From NCBI GenBank assembly GCA_022565015.1, contig JADFKI010000113.1, forward strand, positions 1 through 10,519: 10,519 bases of DNA, in the 5' to 3' direction. A model generated the notes under the pieces. That model saw only the letters and a program-made list of their open reading frames with translations. It did not search any database and was not told where the DNA came from. Of the stretch, positions 1 through 7,057 are shown piece by piece. How positions within the stretch are numbered: position 1 is the first letter of the stretch; the number at the start of each line of letters is the position of its first letter. This DNA comes from Chloroflexota bacterium (GTDB taxonomy: Bacteria > Chloroflexota > Dehalococcoidia > Lucifugimonadales > JADFKI01). The position numbers and the translations under genes were made by a program.

Positions 1-276
1 TACGAACTCCTGAGGTGTCGTTACACTAAGCTCTAGCCACTGCAAGTCGCTTTACCTTACTTTAGTTGTATGGGCGGAGTATGGGACCTAAACATGTTCG
101 AATGCCTTAATGCCAATCCGAAAACTGCCACGAGTGGTTCGACAAGCTCACCACGAACGGGCAATCTTCCGTTCGTCCTGTCCGACTCCTAGGAATGTAT
201 ATCGCCGGACTCCGCCGCTACGGAGAGCATTGTCGAAGGACCGTAAAACGTCCAAATGAGGTTTTCGGATAGGCAT
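1..276. other. Gene-free left flank with palindromic repeat
   Basis: I see no convincing coding frame and no tRNA here. Positions 1-120 show nothing I recognise. Positions 137-242 hold a palindromic repeat, described separately. On the minus strand this is the stretch downstream of dnaJ, so the repeat hairpin could also help end that transcript, but no T-run supports a standard terminator. Confidence 0.6.
137..242. repeat. REP-like palindrome with apparent insert
   Basis: An inner perfect inverted repeat, ACGAACGG (153-160) and CCGTTCGT (169-176), encloses an 8-base loop. An outer arm, GGTTCGACAAGCTC (from about 137), is partly matched in inverted form by GAGCATTGTCGAAGGACC (224-241). The outer arms do not sit symmetrically: about 44 extra bases (roughly 181-224) lie between the inner right arm and the outer right arm. 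That insert has its own small hairpin, CTCCG (210-214) and CGGAG (221-225). Seen: the arms and the asymmetry. Inferred: a dispersed repetitive extragenic palindrome that has received a short insert. Confidence 0.55.
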
Positions 277-1428
277 TTAGTCGCTGCCGCCCAGCTTGTC
301 CCTTAGCCTGTCGAAGAAGCCGCTCTTGTCGTTGAGACTCTCCGCGGAGTCGTCGCCAAAGCTCTCCGCCAGCTGTTGGAACAGTCGCTGCTGTTCTTCC
401 GTGAGGGTCTTGGGTGTGTCCACGATCAGTCGCACTATCTGGTCGCCGTTTCGAGTGCTCTTCATATAGGGTACGCCCTTGTCCCGCATGCGAACGGTAT
501 CGCCCGACTGCGCGCCCTCGGGAACGTCGAGATGGGCATCCCCGAAGATCGTTGGCACGGAGATAGTCGCGCCCAGCGCCGCCTGAGACACGTTGATGTG
601 CTGCGTGTACAGGATATCGTACCCCTCGCGCCTGAAAAACTCATGAGGCCTGACGCGAACGACGATGTACAGGTCTCCCGGAGCGCCGCCGTTGCTACCC
701 GCTTCACCCTCGCCCCTCAGCCTTACCTCTGTGCTGTCCTCGATGCCCGCGGGAATCGTCATTTCGATCTTTCGATTTCTGCGTTCGGACCCACTGCCCC
801 GGCACGCCTTGCAAGGCTGGCTGATTATGCGTCCTTCGCCACGGCATACCGCGCAGGCGACGACCTGAACGAACTGGCCGAATACGCTCTGGTGTGCGCG
901 GCGCACCTCCCCGCTGCCCCTGCAATTGGAGCACGTGGTAGGCGAGCTGCCCGGCTCGCTTCTGCTGCCCTTGCAGGTGGAGCAGACTTCGGTCCGTTGA
1001 AGCTCTATGTCCTCCTCGGCGCCAAATACCGAATCTTCGAAGTCGATAGTCATGGAGTATCGCAGGTCGGCGCCCCGCCTCGCGGTATCCTGCCGGCCAC
1101 CTTTGCGAGATCCGCCGAAGCCGCCGAAGAACGCGTCGAATATGTCGCCGAAGCCGCCGAAGTTCTCGAAGCCTTCGAACCCTCTTCCGGCGCCGTTTCC
1201 CGTTATTCCGGCGTGGCCGAACTGATCGTAGGCCGTCCGCTTCTTGGAGTCGGAGAGGACCTGGTAGGCCTCGTTGATCTCCTTGAACTTCTCTTCCGCA
1301 CCATCCCTCTTATTGCGGTCAGGATGGTACTCCATGGCCAGCTTGCGGAAGGCCTTTTTTATATCTTCGTCTGAGGCGCCTCTGGATACCCCCAGAACAT
1401 CGTAGTAGTCTCTTTTGCTAGTAGTCAT
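277..1428 (-). CDS. dnaJ: Chaperone protein DnaJ (type I Hsp40)
   Basis: Cytoplasmic co-chaperone that delivers unfolded proteins to DnaK and stimulates its ATPase. All parts of a type I DnaJ are present in 383 residues, a normal length. The J domain (about 7-70) has the HPD motif at 35-37. A Gly/Phe-rich linker spans about 71-112. Four CxxCxGxx zinc motifs begin at Cys149, Cys166, Cys192 and Cys206; the first ends in Arg (CSTCKGSR) rather than the usual Gly. C-terminal substrate-binding domains follow (about 215-345). The ATG is placed just before the J domain. No strong Shine-Dalgarno is seen, only a Pro-codon-like CCC tract and AT-rich bases before it. No dnaK or grpE lies in the window, so the gene appears to stand alone downstream of its own promoter. 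The stop is TAA. Confidence 0.97.
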   Translation of the reverse strand: MTTSKRDYYDVLGVSRGASDEDIKKAFRKLAMEYHPDRNKRDGAEEKFKEINEAYQVLSDSKKRTAYDQFGHAGITGNGAGRGFEGFENFGGFGDIFDAFFGGFGGSRKGGRQDTARRGADLRYSMTIDFEDSVFGAEEDIELQRTEVCSTCKGSRSEPGSSPTTCSNCRGSGEVRRAHQSVFGQFVQVVACAVCRGEGRIISQPCKACRGSGSERRNRKIEMTIPAGIEDSTEVRLRGEGEAGSNGGAPGDLYIVVRVRPHEFFRREGYDILYTQHINVSQAALGATISVPTIFGDAHLDVPEGAQSGDTVRMRDKGVPYMKSTRNGDQIVRLIVDTPKTLTEEQQRLFQQLAESFGDDSAESLNDKSGFFDRLRDKLGGSD

Positions 1429-1452
1429 GCGTCAAATCAAGGGCGGTAAATT

Positions 1453-1473
1453 GCGGTCTACAGGTAAGACCGC
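1453..1473 (-). promoter_or_regulatory. Hairpin in the dnaJ leader
   Basis: A perfect 7-bp inverted repeat, GCGGTCT and AGACCGC, with a 7-base loop lies 25-45 bases upstream of the dnaJ ATG, inside the leader implied by the promoter at 1524-1552. No T-run follows on either strand, so it is not a standard terminator. It could affect leader stability or translation. A heat-sensing role is only a guess. Confidence 0.4.
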
Positions 1474-1523
1474 TATCAGAGTATCGAATCGACCTTCCTC
1501 GTAAAAAGATTACACCAGTTTTT

Positions 1524-1552
1524 ATTATATGCCACGCATAATAGTGGGACAA
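1524..1552 (-). promoter_or_regulatory. Sigma70-type promoter of dnaJ
   Basis: Read on the minus strand, TTGTCC (1552-1547) is followed after exactly 17 bases by a perfect TATAAT (1529-1524). Transcription would start near 1517 and give a leader of about 90 bases before the dnaJ ATG. No CIRCE-type inverted repeat (TTAGCACTC-N9-GAGTGCTAA) is visible, so HrcA control is not supported here. Confidence 0.65.
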
Positions 1553-1706
1553 GTCGCTTTTTGGTGTACTTCGGAGTCCGGTTGGTTGGCAAACGGATTG
1601 AACGGATATTCGGTGCGTTTGCGGCCCTAAAATAGGATAACCCGCCAGCCGGCCTCGGCTAACATCGGTGCACCAACGTCAGGACGCAGCATCGCGGACT
1701 GTAGAG

Positions 1707-3200
1707 CTACTGTTGCCGTGCAAGGTCGTCCAGTAGGCCTATGGCCAGCGCCGCATGCCGTCCCATTAGCTCCGGCTGTACGAACTCAAGCGTGTCATCG
1801 GGCGTGTGGATACGAGAGAAGTCGTCGGCCATGAAGAATATCACCGGCACGCCTGCGGACTGAAAGGAGGCGTGATCACTGCTGCCGCCGCGCAGCCCCT
1901 GGCGCCGCAAGACCTCGAATCCGTTGGCATCACCCAGCCCGATGACCACGCGTGTCAGGGAAGCGTCGCCAATGATGCCCACCGCCGGCCCGCTGGAGAG
2001 GGCGTCGAAGTTGAACATGGCGATAATGGAATCGATCTCGTCGTCCTGAAGGGTATCCAGGTAGTGTCTGCTGCCTCTCAATCCAAGCTCCTCGGAACCA
2101 AACGGGATGATACGAATCGTGAAAGGGTAGCTGTTGTCGGCGATCTCCTCTACAATCGCCATCATCGTGGCGATGCCGGAGCCATTGTCATTGACGCCCG
2201 GAGTGTCGGCGACCGTATCGTAGTGGCCGCCAAGAACCACGACCTTACCGTCTCCCGCCGTCCCTTGTTTTTGGGCCACGACGTTCTGGGTGTCCCTGGT
2301 CTCGACGACGACGCGGACCTTCGCCACGACGTCACCCTCTTCCATAAGGCCAAGGAGGTCTTCACCGTCTTCCTGGGAGATGGAAACAGCCGGAATCTCG
2401 CCGTCGGTGCGGAGCGTGCCGCCAAAGAGGCCGGGTACGTTGTTGAAGACAACGGCGGCTATGGCGCCCGCTTCCGCAACCCGGTTTACCTTCTCCTCGA
2501 AGGTGATGTCTCCGCGCTCGATTAGGGCGATTTTCCCATCCAGGCCGGACTCGGGTACCTCATCTGGGAACGCCTTTTCGACGAAGACTAGTGGCGCCTC
2601 GACCTCGCCTTCCCCCGACAATGTGAACGGAATACCTCGGAACGTTCGGTCCTCGGGAGACGTCAGCGACAGGAACGGAACGTCCCTGGCAATGATATCA
2701 ACCTCGAATGACTGCAATTCGACGTCGTAGCCCAGGTCGCGGAGCATTGCCGCAAGAAACTCTGCGGCGGCCTTCTCCTGCTCGGTGCCGCTCGCCCTGG
2801 GGCTGTGGTCCTCGGTGAAGCTCGTGAGGAAAGCGATGGCGTTGTCGGCCATCCTCTCCGACAGCTCCGCCAGCGGCCGAGATGGCCTGGCATCAGATTG
2901 GGAAGTGCCGGGCTGCGCATCCGCCGAAGGAACGGGCGTCCGCGTCGCACTGGGCGTTCTCGTAGGGAAAGGTAAGGCCGTCGGCAACAGCCCCTGCGGC
3001 TCGAAGGTAGGTGTTTGGGAAGGCTGGATTTCAACGGTCGGCGTCGATGTCGGCTCGACGGTTGCGAGGGGAAGCCCGGGAATCGGCGTAGGTACGATGT
3101 CGGCGCCGCACGCCGTCAGCAAGATGGCGAGTCCGATTCCAGCAATCGCGGAGAGAGGTGGTCGCGTCATATATCTGGTCGCAAGGATATTTTTCAACAC
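1707..3200 (-). CDS. M28-family zinc aminopeptidase lipoprotein
   Basis: Predicted exported, lipid-anchored zinc peptidase, likely an aminopeptidase on peptides outside the cytoplasmic membrane. Residues 1-31 form a lipoprotein signal peptide with hydrophobic core and lipobox LTAC (Cys31). A Pro/Thr/Ser-rich spacer follows (about 36-105). A protease-associated (PA) domain lies about 195-300, and the M28 catalytic domain about 305-497. The expected zinc and catalytic residues are visible: His326 (GGHYDTV), Asp338 (GVNDNGSG), Glu370-Glu371 (SEELGL), Asp399 (NFDAL) and His465 (RIHTPDD). The start is GTG at 3200, supported by GAGGA ten bases upstream. An in-frame ATG at residue 11 would also leave a usable signal peptide but has no visible Shine-Dalgarno. 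The stop is TAG. It stands alone between dnaJ and gyrA. Substrate unknown. Confidence 0.9.
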   Translation of the reverse strand: MLKNILATRYMTRPPLSAIAGIGLAILLTACGADIVPTPIPGLPLATVEPTSTPTVEIQPSQTPTFEPQGLLPTALPFPTRTPSATRTPVPSADAQPGTSQSDARPSRPLAELSERMADNAIAFLTSFTEDHSPRASGTEQEKAAAEFLAAMLRDLGYDVELQSFEVDIIARDVPFLSLTSPEDRTFRGIPFTLSGEGEVEAPLVFVEKAFPDEVPESGLDGKIALIERGDITFEEKVNRVAEAGAIAAVVFNNVPGLFGGTLRTDGEIPAVSISQEDGEDLLGLMEEGDVVAKVRVVVETRDTQNVVAQKQGTAGDGKVVVLGGHYDTVADTPGVNDNGSGIATMMAIVEEIADNSYPFTIRIIPFGSEELGLRGSRHYLDTLQDDEIDSIIAMFNFDALSSGPAVGIIGDASLTRVVIGLGDANGFEVLRRQGLRGGSSDHASFQSAGVPVIFFMADDFSRIHTPDDTLEFVQPELMGRHAALAIGLLDDLARQQ

Positions 3201-3331
3201 TGGCAGGAGTTCCTCAAGGTCGGCTAAATGGCCGGGGCGATTATCCTCCCCTTAGTCTGATGTCGGAAAGTTGAATCAGGGTCTGTATATTTCAACGGCC
3301 GTAGCTGCTTATAGGTTACCCTTAGATAATG

Positions 3332-3366
3332 GATGGACCGATAGTCCTCAGGACTATCGGTCCATC
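3332..3366 (-). terminator. Strong hairpin downstream of gyrA
   Basis: A perfect 16-bp inverted repeat (3332-3347 with 3351-3366) closes on a three-base gap, about 68 bases past the gyrA stop codon. Its position fits a transcription terminator for gyrA. The T-rich side (TTCTTT, 3366-3371) lies on the plus strand, while the minus-strand tail (CATTATC) is only weakly U-rich, so termination of gyrA may not be the classic intrinsic type. Confidence 0.6.
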
Positions 3367-3433
3367 TTCTTTCAAGGCCAGGGAGCTCGATGCTCGGTCG
3401 AAGGTCTTCGTACCCCGTTTAGCGTAATCTGGC

Positions 3434-5944
3434 CTACTTCTCCGTCTTGCCGTTCTTAGACCCTCCCCTGAGCGGGATCTGCTTGCCCTTGTCCATGTCC
3501 TTGTCGAGATCGCTAACGACTGCAATCGAGGCCACGGCATCTCCGGGCTGGGGCTTGAATATCGTTACTCCCTGGGTCGCCCTGCCCATGCTCGAGATCT
3601 CCGACAGGCTGGTCCGGAGCACCTGCGCCTTCTCCGAGACCACGTAGACCTCCTTGCTGGCGTCCACGGCGGCCGCGGCCGCGACCTTACCTGTCTTGGT
3701 CCTGATGTTGAACGTCTTTATGCCCACGCCGCCTCGGCCCTGTTTCCGATACTCACTCATTCTCGTCAGCTTGCCGAATCCTTGTTCGCTGATCACTAGA
3801 AGCCTGGTATCGTCGTTAACTATGTCCATAGCAACGACGAGGTCGCTTCGGCGGAGGGTGATCCCCTTCAAGCCGCCGGCAGCCCTCTGTCGGGCCGTCA
3901 CATCGGTGACCGCGAACCTTATGGACATCCCCTGCTCCGTCACCATTATGACGTCTTCAGCTTCGGTGGCCAGCCGGACGGCGACCACTTCGTCGCCTTT
4001 CCTGAGGTTCATTACGATGAGGCCCGACGGCCGTATGGATGATATTGCGCTCAGGGCCATCCTCTTAACGCTGCCCCTTCGAGTGCCCATCACCACATAC
4101 ATGTCGTCGTGTTCCAGGCTTTCCGTCCCGATTACGGCGCTCACCCGCTCTACGTCAGTGAGAGGGATTACGTTGACCAGCGGCACGCCCCTGGTGTTTC
4201 GCGATACGTCGGCCCGCAGCTCGTAGGCGGTCATACGAAGCACCCTTCCGGTATTCGTGAAGAACAGCAGCTCGTCATGGGTGTCGACGACCAGTATCTG
4301 GTTTATGGGATCGTCGTCGCGCGTGTTCATGCTGATGACGCCCCTGCCGCCGCGGTGCTGATTTCTGTACGTGTCGGCGGGTATTCGCTTGATGTAGCCG
4401 CCCTTGCTCAGCGTCACCACGACCTGCTCATGGGCCTCAAGCTCTCTTCGGTCGATGTCGTGGGCCTGGCTGCTGATATCGGTCCTGCGCTCCTGACCGA
4501 ACTTCTTATTCAGCTCCTTCGTCTCTTTCTTCACTTCCTTCAATATCTTGGAGGGGTCGGCGAGAAGCTCTTGGAGTCCCCGAATTCTGTCTTGAAGCTC
4601 CTGGTATTCTCGTTCGAGTCGCTCGCGCTCCAGGGTAGCGATGCGTCTCAGCTGCATATCCAGGATCGCCTGGGCCTGCGCTTCGTCCAGGCCGAAGCGC
4701 TCTATAAGACCGGTCTTGGCCGCATCGGCGTCCGCTGCGCCCCTTATGAGGGCGATGACGTCGTCCAGGTTGCTTATGGCAATACGCAGCCCGGCCAGTA
4801 TGTGGGCGCGTTCCTGCGCTCGCCTCAGCTCGTATTCCGACCTCCTGGTGACGACCGTCTGCCGGAAGTCGATAAAGTGCTGAAGGGCGTTCTTCAGCGT
4901 TATGACGACGGGGGAGCCTTCGACCAGCGCCAGCATGTTGGCCGAAAACGAGGACTGCATCGGCGTCAGCTTGTAGAGGTTGTTCAAGATGACCATCGGC
5001 TGGGTGCCGCTTCGCAGCTCGAACACGATTCTCATGCCGTCGCGGTCCGACTCATCGCGAATCTCGGAGATGCCGTCCAGGCGCTTTTCCTTTACCAGAT
5101 TGGCGGCCTTCTCTACCAACGCGGCCTTGTTGACCTGATAGGGCAGCTCTCTCACGATGATCTGCATGCGATTGGACTTGTCGATGGGCTCGATCTCGGC
5201 CTTCGCGCGGACGATTATCTGGCCGCGGCCGGTCATGTAGACGTTCTTGATGCCTTCTGTTCCCATGATCGTCGCGCCCGTGGGAAAGTCGGGACCCTTG
5301 ACGAATTTCATCAAGTCCTCGACCGTGGCGTCGCGATGGTCTATGAGATGAACAATGGCATTGCAGATCTCGGTCGGGTTATGCGGTGGTATGTTGGTTG
5401 CCATGCCAACCGCGATTCCCGAGGCGCCGTTTATCAGGAGGTTCGGCAGTCGCGAGGGGAGTATCACGGGCTCGCGAAGTGAGCCGTCGAAATTGTCTAT
5501 GAAATCTACGGTGTCCTGGTCAAGGCTGGCGAGCATCTCCTCGGCGATAGCGGTAAGTCGGGCCTCCGTGTAACGCATGGCGGCGGGAGGGTCGTTGTCT
5601 ACGCTACCGTAGTTGCCCTGGCCGTCTACCAGAGGCATTCTCATGCTGAACGGCTGGGCCAATCGTACCATCGCGTCGTACACGGACTGGTCGCCGTGGG
5701 GATGGTATTTGCCAAGTACCTCGCCGACAAGGCGGGCGCTTTTCTTATAAGCAGTGTTGGGCCTCATGCCCAGCTCGTGCATGGCGTATAGAATGCGCCG
5801 CTGTACGGGTTTCAAGCCGTCGCGAACGTCCGGAAGCGCCCGGGACACGATTACGCTCATAGCGTAGTCGAGGTAGGCGGTGCGCATCTCGTCTTCGATT
5901 TCCGTTGGCTTTATGAACCCATATGCCGTCTTTTGAGTGACCAT
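3434..5944 (-). CDS. gyrA: DNA gyrase subunit A
   Basis: Subunit A of the type IIA topoisomerase that introduces negative supercoils with GyrB. It cleaves and rejoins DNA through a tyrosine. The protein has 836 residues, a normal length. The winged-helix breakage-reunion domain is N-terminal, with catalytic Arg124-Tyr125 (AAMRYTEARL). The quinolone-resistance-determining segment HPHGDQSVYD lies at 81-90. A long coiled-coil region spans about 365-490. The C-terminal DNA-wrapping beta-pinwheel (about 500-815) starts with a GyrA box, QHRGGRG at 529-535, which separates it from ParC; the usual second residue is Arg or Lys, not His. The tail is Lys/Gly-rich. The ATG at 5944 is preceded by GGGGGT about six bases away, a modest ribosome site. 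The stop is TAG. No gyrB is in the window. Residue 86 is Gln where E. coli has Ser83. Confidence 0.97.
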   Translation of the reverse strand: MVTQKTAYGFIKPTEIEDEMRTAYLDYAMSVIVSRALPDVRDGLKPVQRRILYAMHELGMRPNTAYKKSARLVGEVLGKYHPHGDQSVYDAMVRLAQPFSMRMPLVDGQGNYGSVDNDPPAAMRYTEARLTAIAEEMLASLDQDTVDFIDNFDGSLREPVILPSRLPNLLINGASGIAVGMATNIPPHNPTEICNAIVHLIDHRDATVEDLMKFVKGPDFPTGATIMGTEGIKNVYMTGRGQIIVRAKAEIEPIDKSNRMQIIVRELPYQVNKAALVEKAANLVKEKRLDGISEIRDESDRDGMRIVFELRSGTQPMVILNNLYKLTPMQSSFSANMLALVEGSPVVITLKNALQHFIDFRQTVVTRRSEYELRRAQERAHILAGLRIAISNLDDVIALIRGAADADAAKTGLIERFGLDEAQAQAILDMQLRRIATLERERLEREYQELQDRIRGLQELLADPSKILKEVKKETKELNKKFGQERRTDISSQAHDIDRRELEAHEQVVVTLSKGGYIKRIPADTYRNQHRGGRGVISMNTRDDDPINQILVVDTHDELLFFTNTGRVLRMTAYELRADVSRNTRGVPLVNVIPLTDVERVSAVIGTESLEHDDMYVVMGTRRGSVKRMALSAISSIRPSGLIVMNLRKGDEVVAVRLATEAEDVIMVTEQGMSIRFAVTDVTARQRAAGGLKGITLRRSDLVVAMDIVNDDTRLLVISEQGFGKLTRMSEYRKQGRGGVGIKTFNIRTKTGKVAAAAAVDASKEVYVVSEKAQVLRTSLSEISSMGRATQGVTIFKPQPGDAVASIAVVSDLDKDMDKGKQIPLRGGSKNGKTEK

Positions 5945-6146
5945 AAAGTGACCCCCGAGTTACCTTATCCAGGAAGTGGAATTCGCGGCCGAGTCGCCGT
6001 TGCCCTGCCGACCAGAGTCCGGTCCGATATTTCTGTGAAGTAGACTAAGAGAGTTACCGAAAGTGTGAGCGATTCTGTGGATTGAAGGGTACGCGATGTC
6101 GTACTTTCTCCCGCTCGGCTTATGGAAAGCTGAGAACATTCGTACT

Positions 6147-6174
6147 ATCGGTATCCTAACAGAATAATACCGAT
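6147..6174. promoter_or_regulatory. Inverted repeat upstream of gyrA
   Basis: ATCGGTAT (6147-6154) and ATACCGAT (6167-6174) form a perfect 8-bp dyad with a 12-base AT-rich spacer. It lies 30 bases past the stop of the amidotransferase gene and about 200 bases upstream of gyrA. On the plus strand it is followed by TTTT, but no plus-strand gene precedes it. It could be a weak terminator of the amidotransferase gene or an operator for gyrA transcription. I found no convincing -35/-10 pair for gyrA nearby. Confidence 0.3.
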
Positions 6175-6204
6175 TTTACCATCACTATTTAGGCGCGGTC
6201 GGGG

Positions 6205-6912
6205 CTATTGCGCGGCTCGAACGCCCTCTGCGGCACGCTCCACCAGCGACTGAAACAGTCGGTCGAAGTGAGGCGGCACCTCCATGCGTCGTTCGGGGTG
6301 AAATTGGACGCCGATAACCCAACGGTGTACGGGGCTTTCCAGCGCTTCGATGTAGCCGTCCTCCAGGGAATAGGCGGACGCAAGCAGCTCGGACGACTTC
6401 TGCGGCTCCTTGATGCCCTGGTGGTGGCGGCTGTTTACCCTCACGAATCCCCCTGAGCCGACTACCGCCGCGAGCTTGCTTCCGGGCGAGATGTAGATGC
6501 GGTGGTACTGCGAAAGCTCTTTGCCGTCTTCCTCGTACGCGCTGTGCCCCTCCATGTGTTGGATGAGCCTCCCGCCAAGGGTTACGTTCAGCACCTGCAT
6601 GCCCCTGCATATGGCGTATACGGGAAAATCGGCGTTGAGGGCCGCCTTTAGGAGGGGTATCTCCAACGAGTCGCGGGCGGCGTTGTAACGCATCTCGACG
6701 TCCGGCAAGGGTTCCTCGCCGTACCAGCTGGGGTGAACGTCCTCGCCGCCGCACAGCACCAGACCGCCTGCGCGCTCCAGGACATCTTTGGGTGAAACGT
6801 TATCGTCGGGCGTGATCACCCACGGCTCTCCGTCGGCGCGCTCTACGGCGTCGGCGTAGCTCACGGCGTACTTAAGGGTGTTGGATGTAAGTGCGATTAC
6901 GGGTCTGTCCAT
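6205..6912 (-). CDS. PuuD-like glutamine amidotransferase (peptidase C26)
   Basis: Class I glutamine amidotransferase-fold hydrolase of the gamma-glutamyl-gamma-aminobutyrate hydrolase family, cytoplasmic, predicted to cleave a gamma-glutamyl amide bond. The protein has 235 residues, slightly short for the family. The nucleophile elbow AICRGMQ places Cys102, and GVQFHPE places His205 and Glu207, completing the triad. GGEDVHP (55-61) matches the oxyanion/substrate loop of PuuD-like proteins, and the HHQGIK segment (163-168) is also typical. Start is the ATG at 6912 with a weak purine-rich stretch (AGAAGAAAG) upstream; stop TAG. No other putrescine-degradation genes (puuA, puuB, puuC) are in the window, so the physiological substrate is open. 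A crotonase gene lies 145 bases upstream on the same strand, separated by a repeat, so an operon is doubtful. Confidence 0.85.
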   Translation of the reverse strand: MDRPVIALTSNTLKYAVSYADAVERADGEPWVITPDDNVSPKDVLERAGGLVLCGGEDVHPSWYGEEPLPDVEMRYNAARDSLEIPLLKAALNADFPVYAICRGMQVLNVTLGGRLIQHMEGHSAYEEDGKELSQYHRIYISPGSKLAAVVGSGGFVRVNSRHHQGIKEPQKSSELLASAYSLEDGYIEALESPVHRWVIGVQFHPERRMEVPPHFDRLFQSLVERAAEGVRAAQ

Positions 6913-6945
6913 TTGAACTTTCTTCTGGGTTGCGGCGTAACCGAG

Positions 6946-7011
6946 GCCCCCTCTCTAACTCTCCCCCAGTGCGCGGGAGAGAGGACATATTCCTTCCCCC
7001 TTGATGGGGGT
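6946..7011. repeat. Palindromic intergenic repeat, copy 1
   Basis: Two adjacent hairpins: CTCTCCC (6959-6965) with GGGAGAG (6975-6981), and CCCCC (6996-7000) with GGGGG (7006-7010). The leading CCCCTCTCTAACTC and trailing GATGGGGGT recur in part at 9750-9810 and 10153-10262. This is the best-preserved of three copies and fills most of the gap between the amidotransferase and crotonase genes. Confidence 0.6.
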
Positions 7012-7057
7012 AGACTTTTCCTATCCCGCGCATTCGGCCAGGCCTGCCCCGCCGCTC

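Noticed and set aside
376..1374. Long open frame of 332 codons antisense to dnaJ
   Set aside because: Its translation has no recognisable domain, and dnaJ on the other strand is complete with all motifs. It is a composition shadow.
1647..1660. Terminator of the peptidase gene, stem AGCCG/CGGCT
   Set aside because: The stem is only 5 bp with no T-run on the minus strand; it could arise by chance in GC-rich DNA.
1806..2525. Open frame of 239 codons antisense to the M28 peptidase gene
   Set aside because: Shadow of a gene with intact catalytic residues on the minus strand.
4109..5482. Open frame of 457 codons antisense to gyrA
   Set aside because: It lies entirely within gyrA, has no known motif or ribosome site, and fits the antisense openness common in GC-rich genes.
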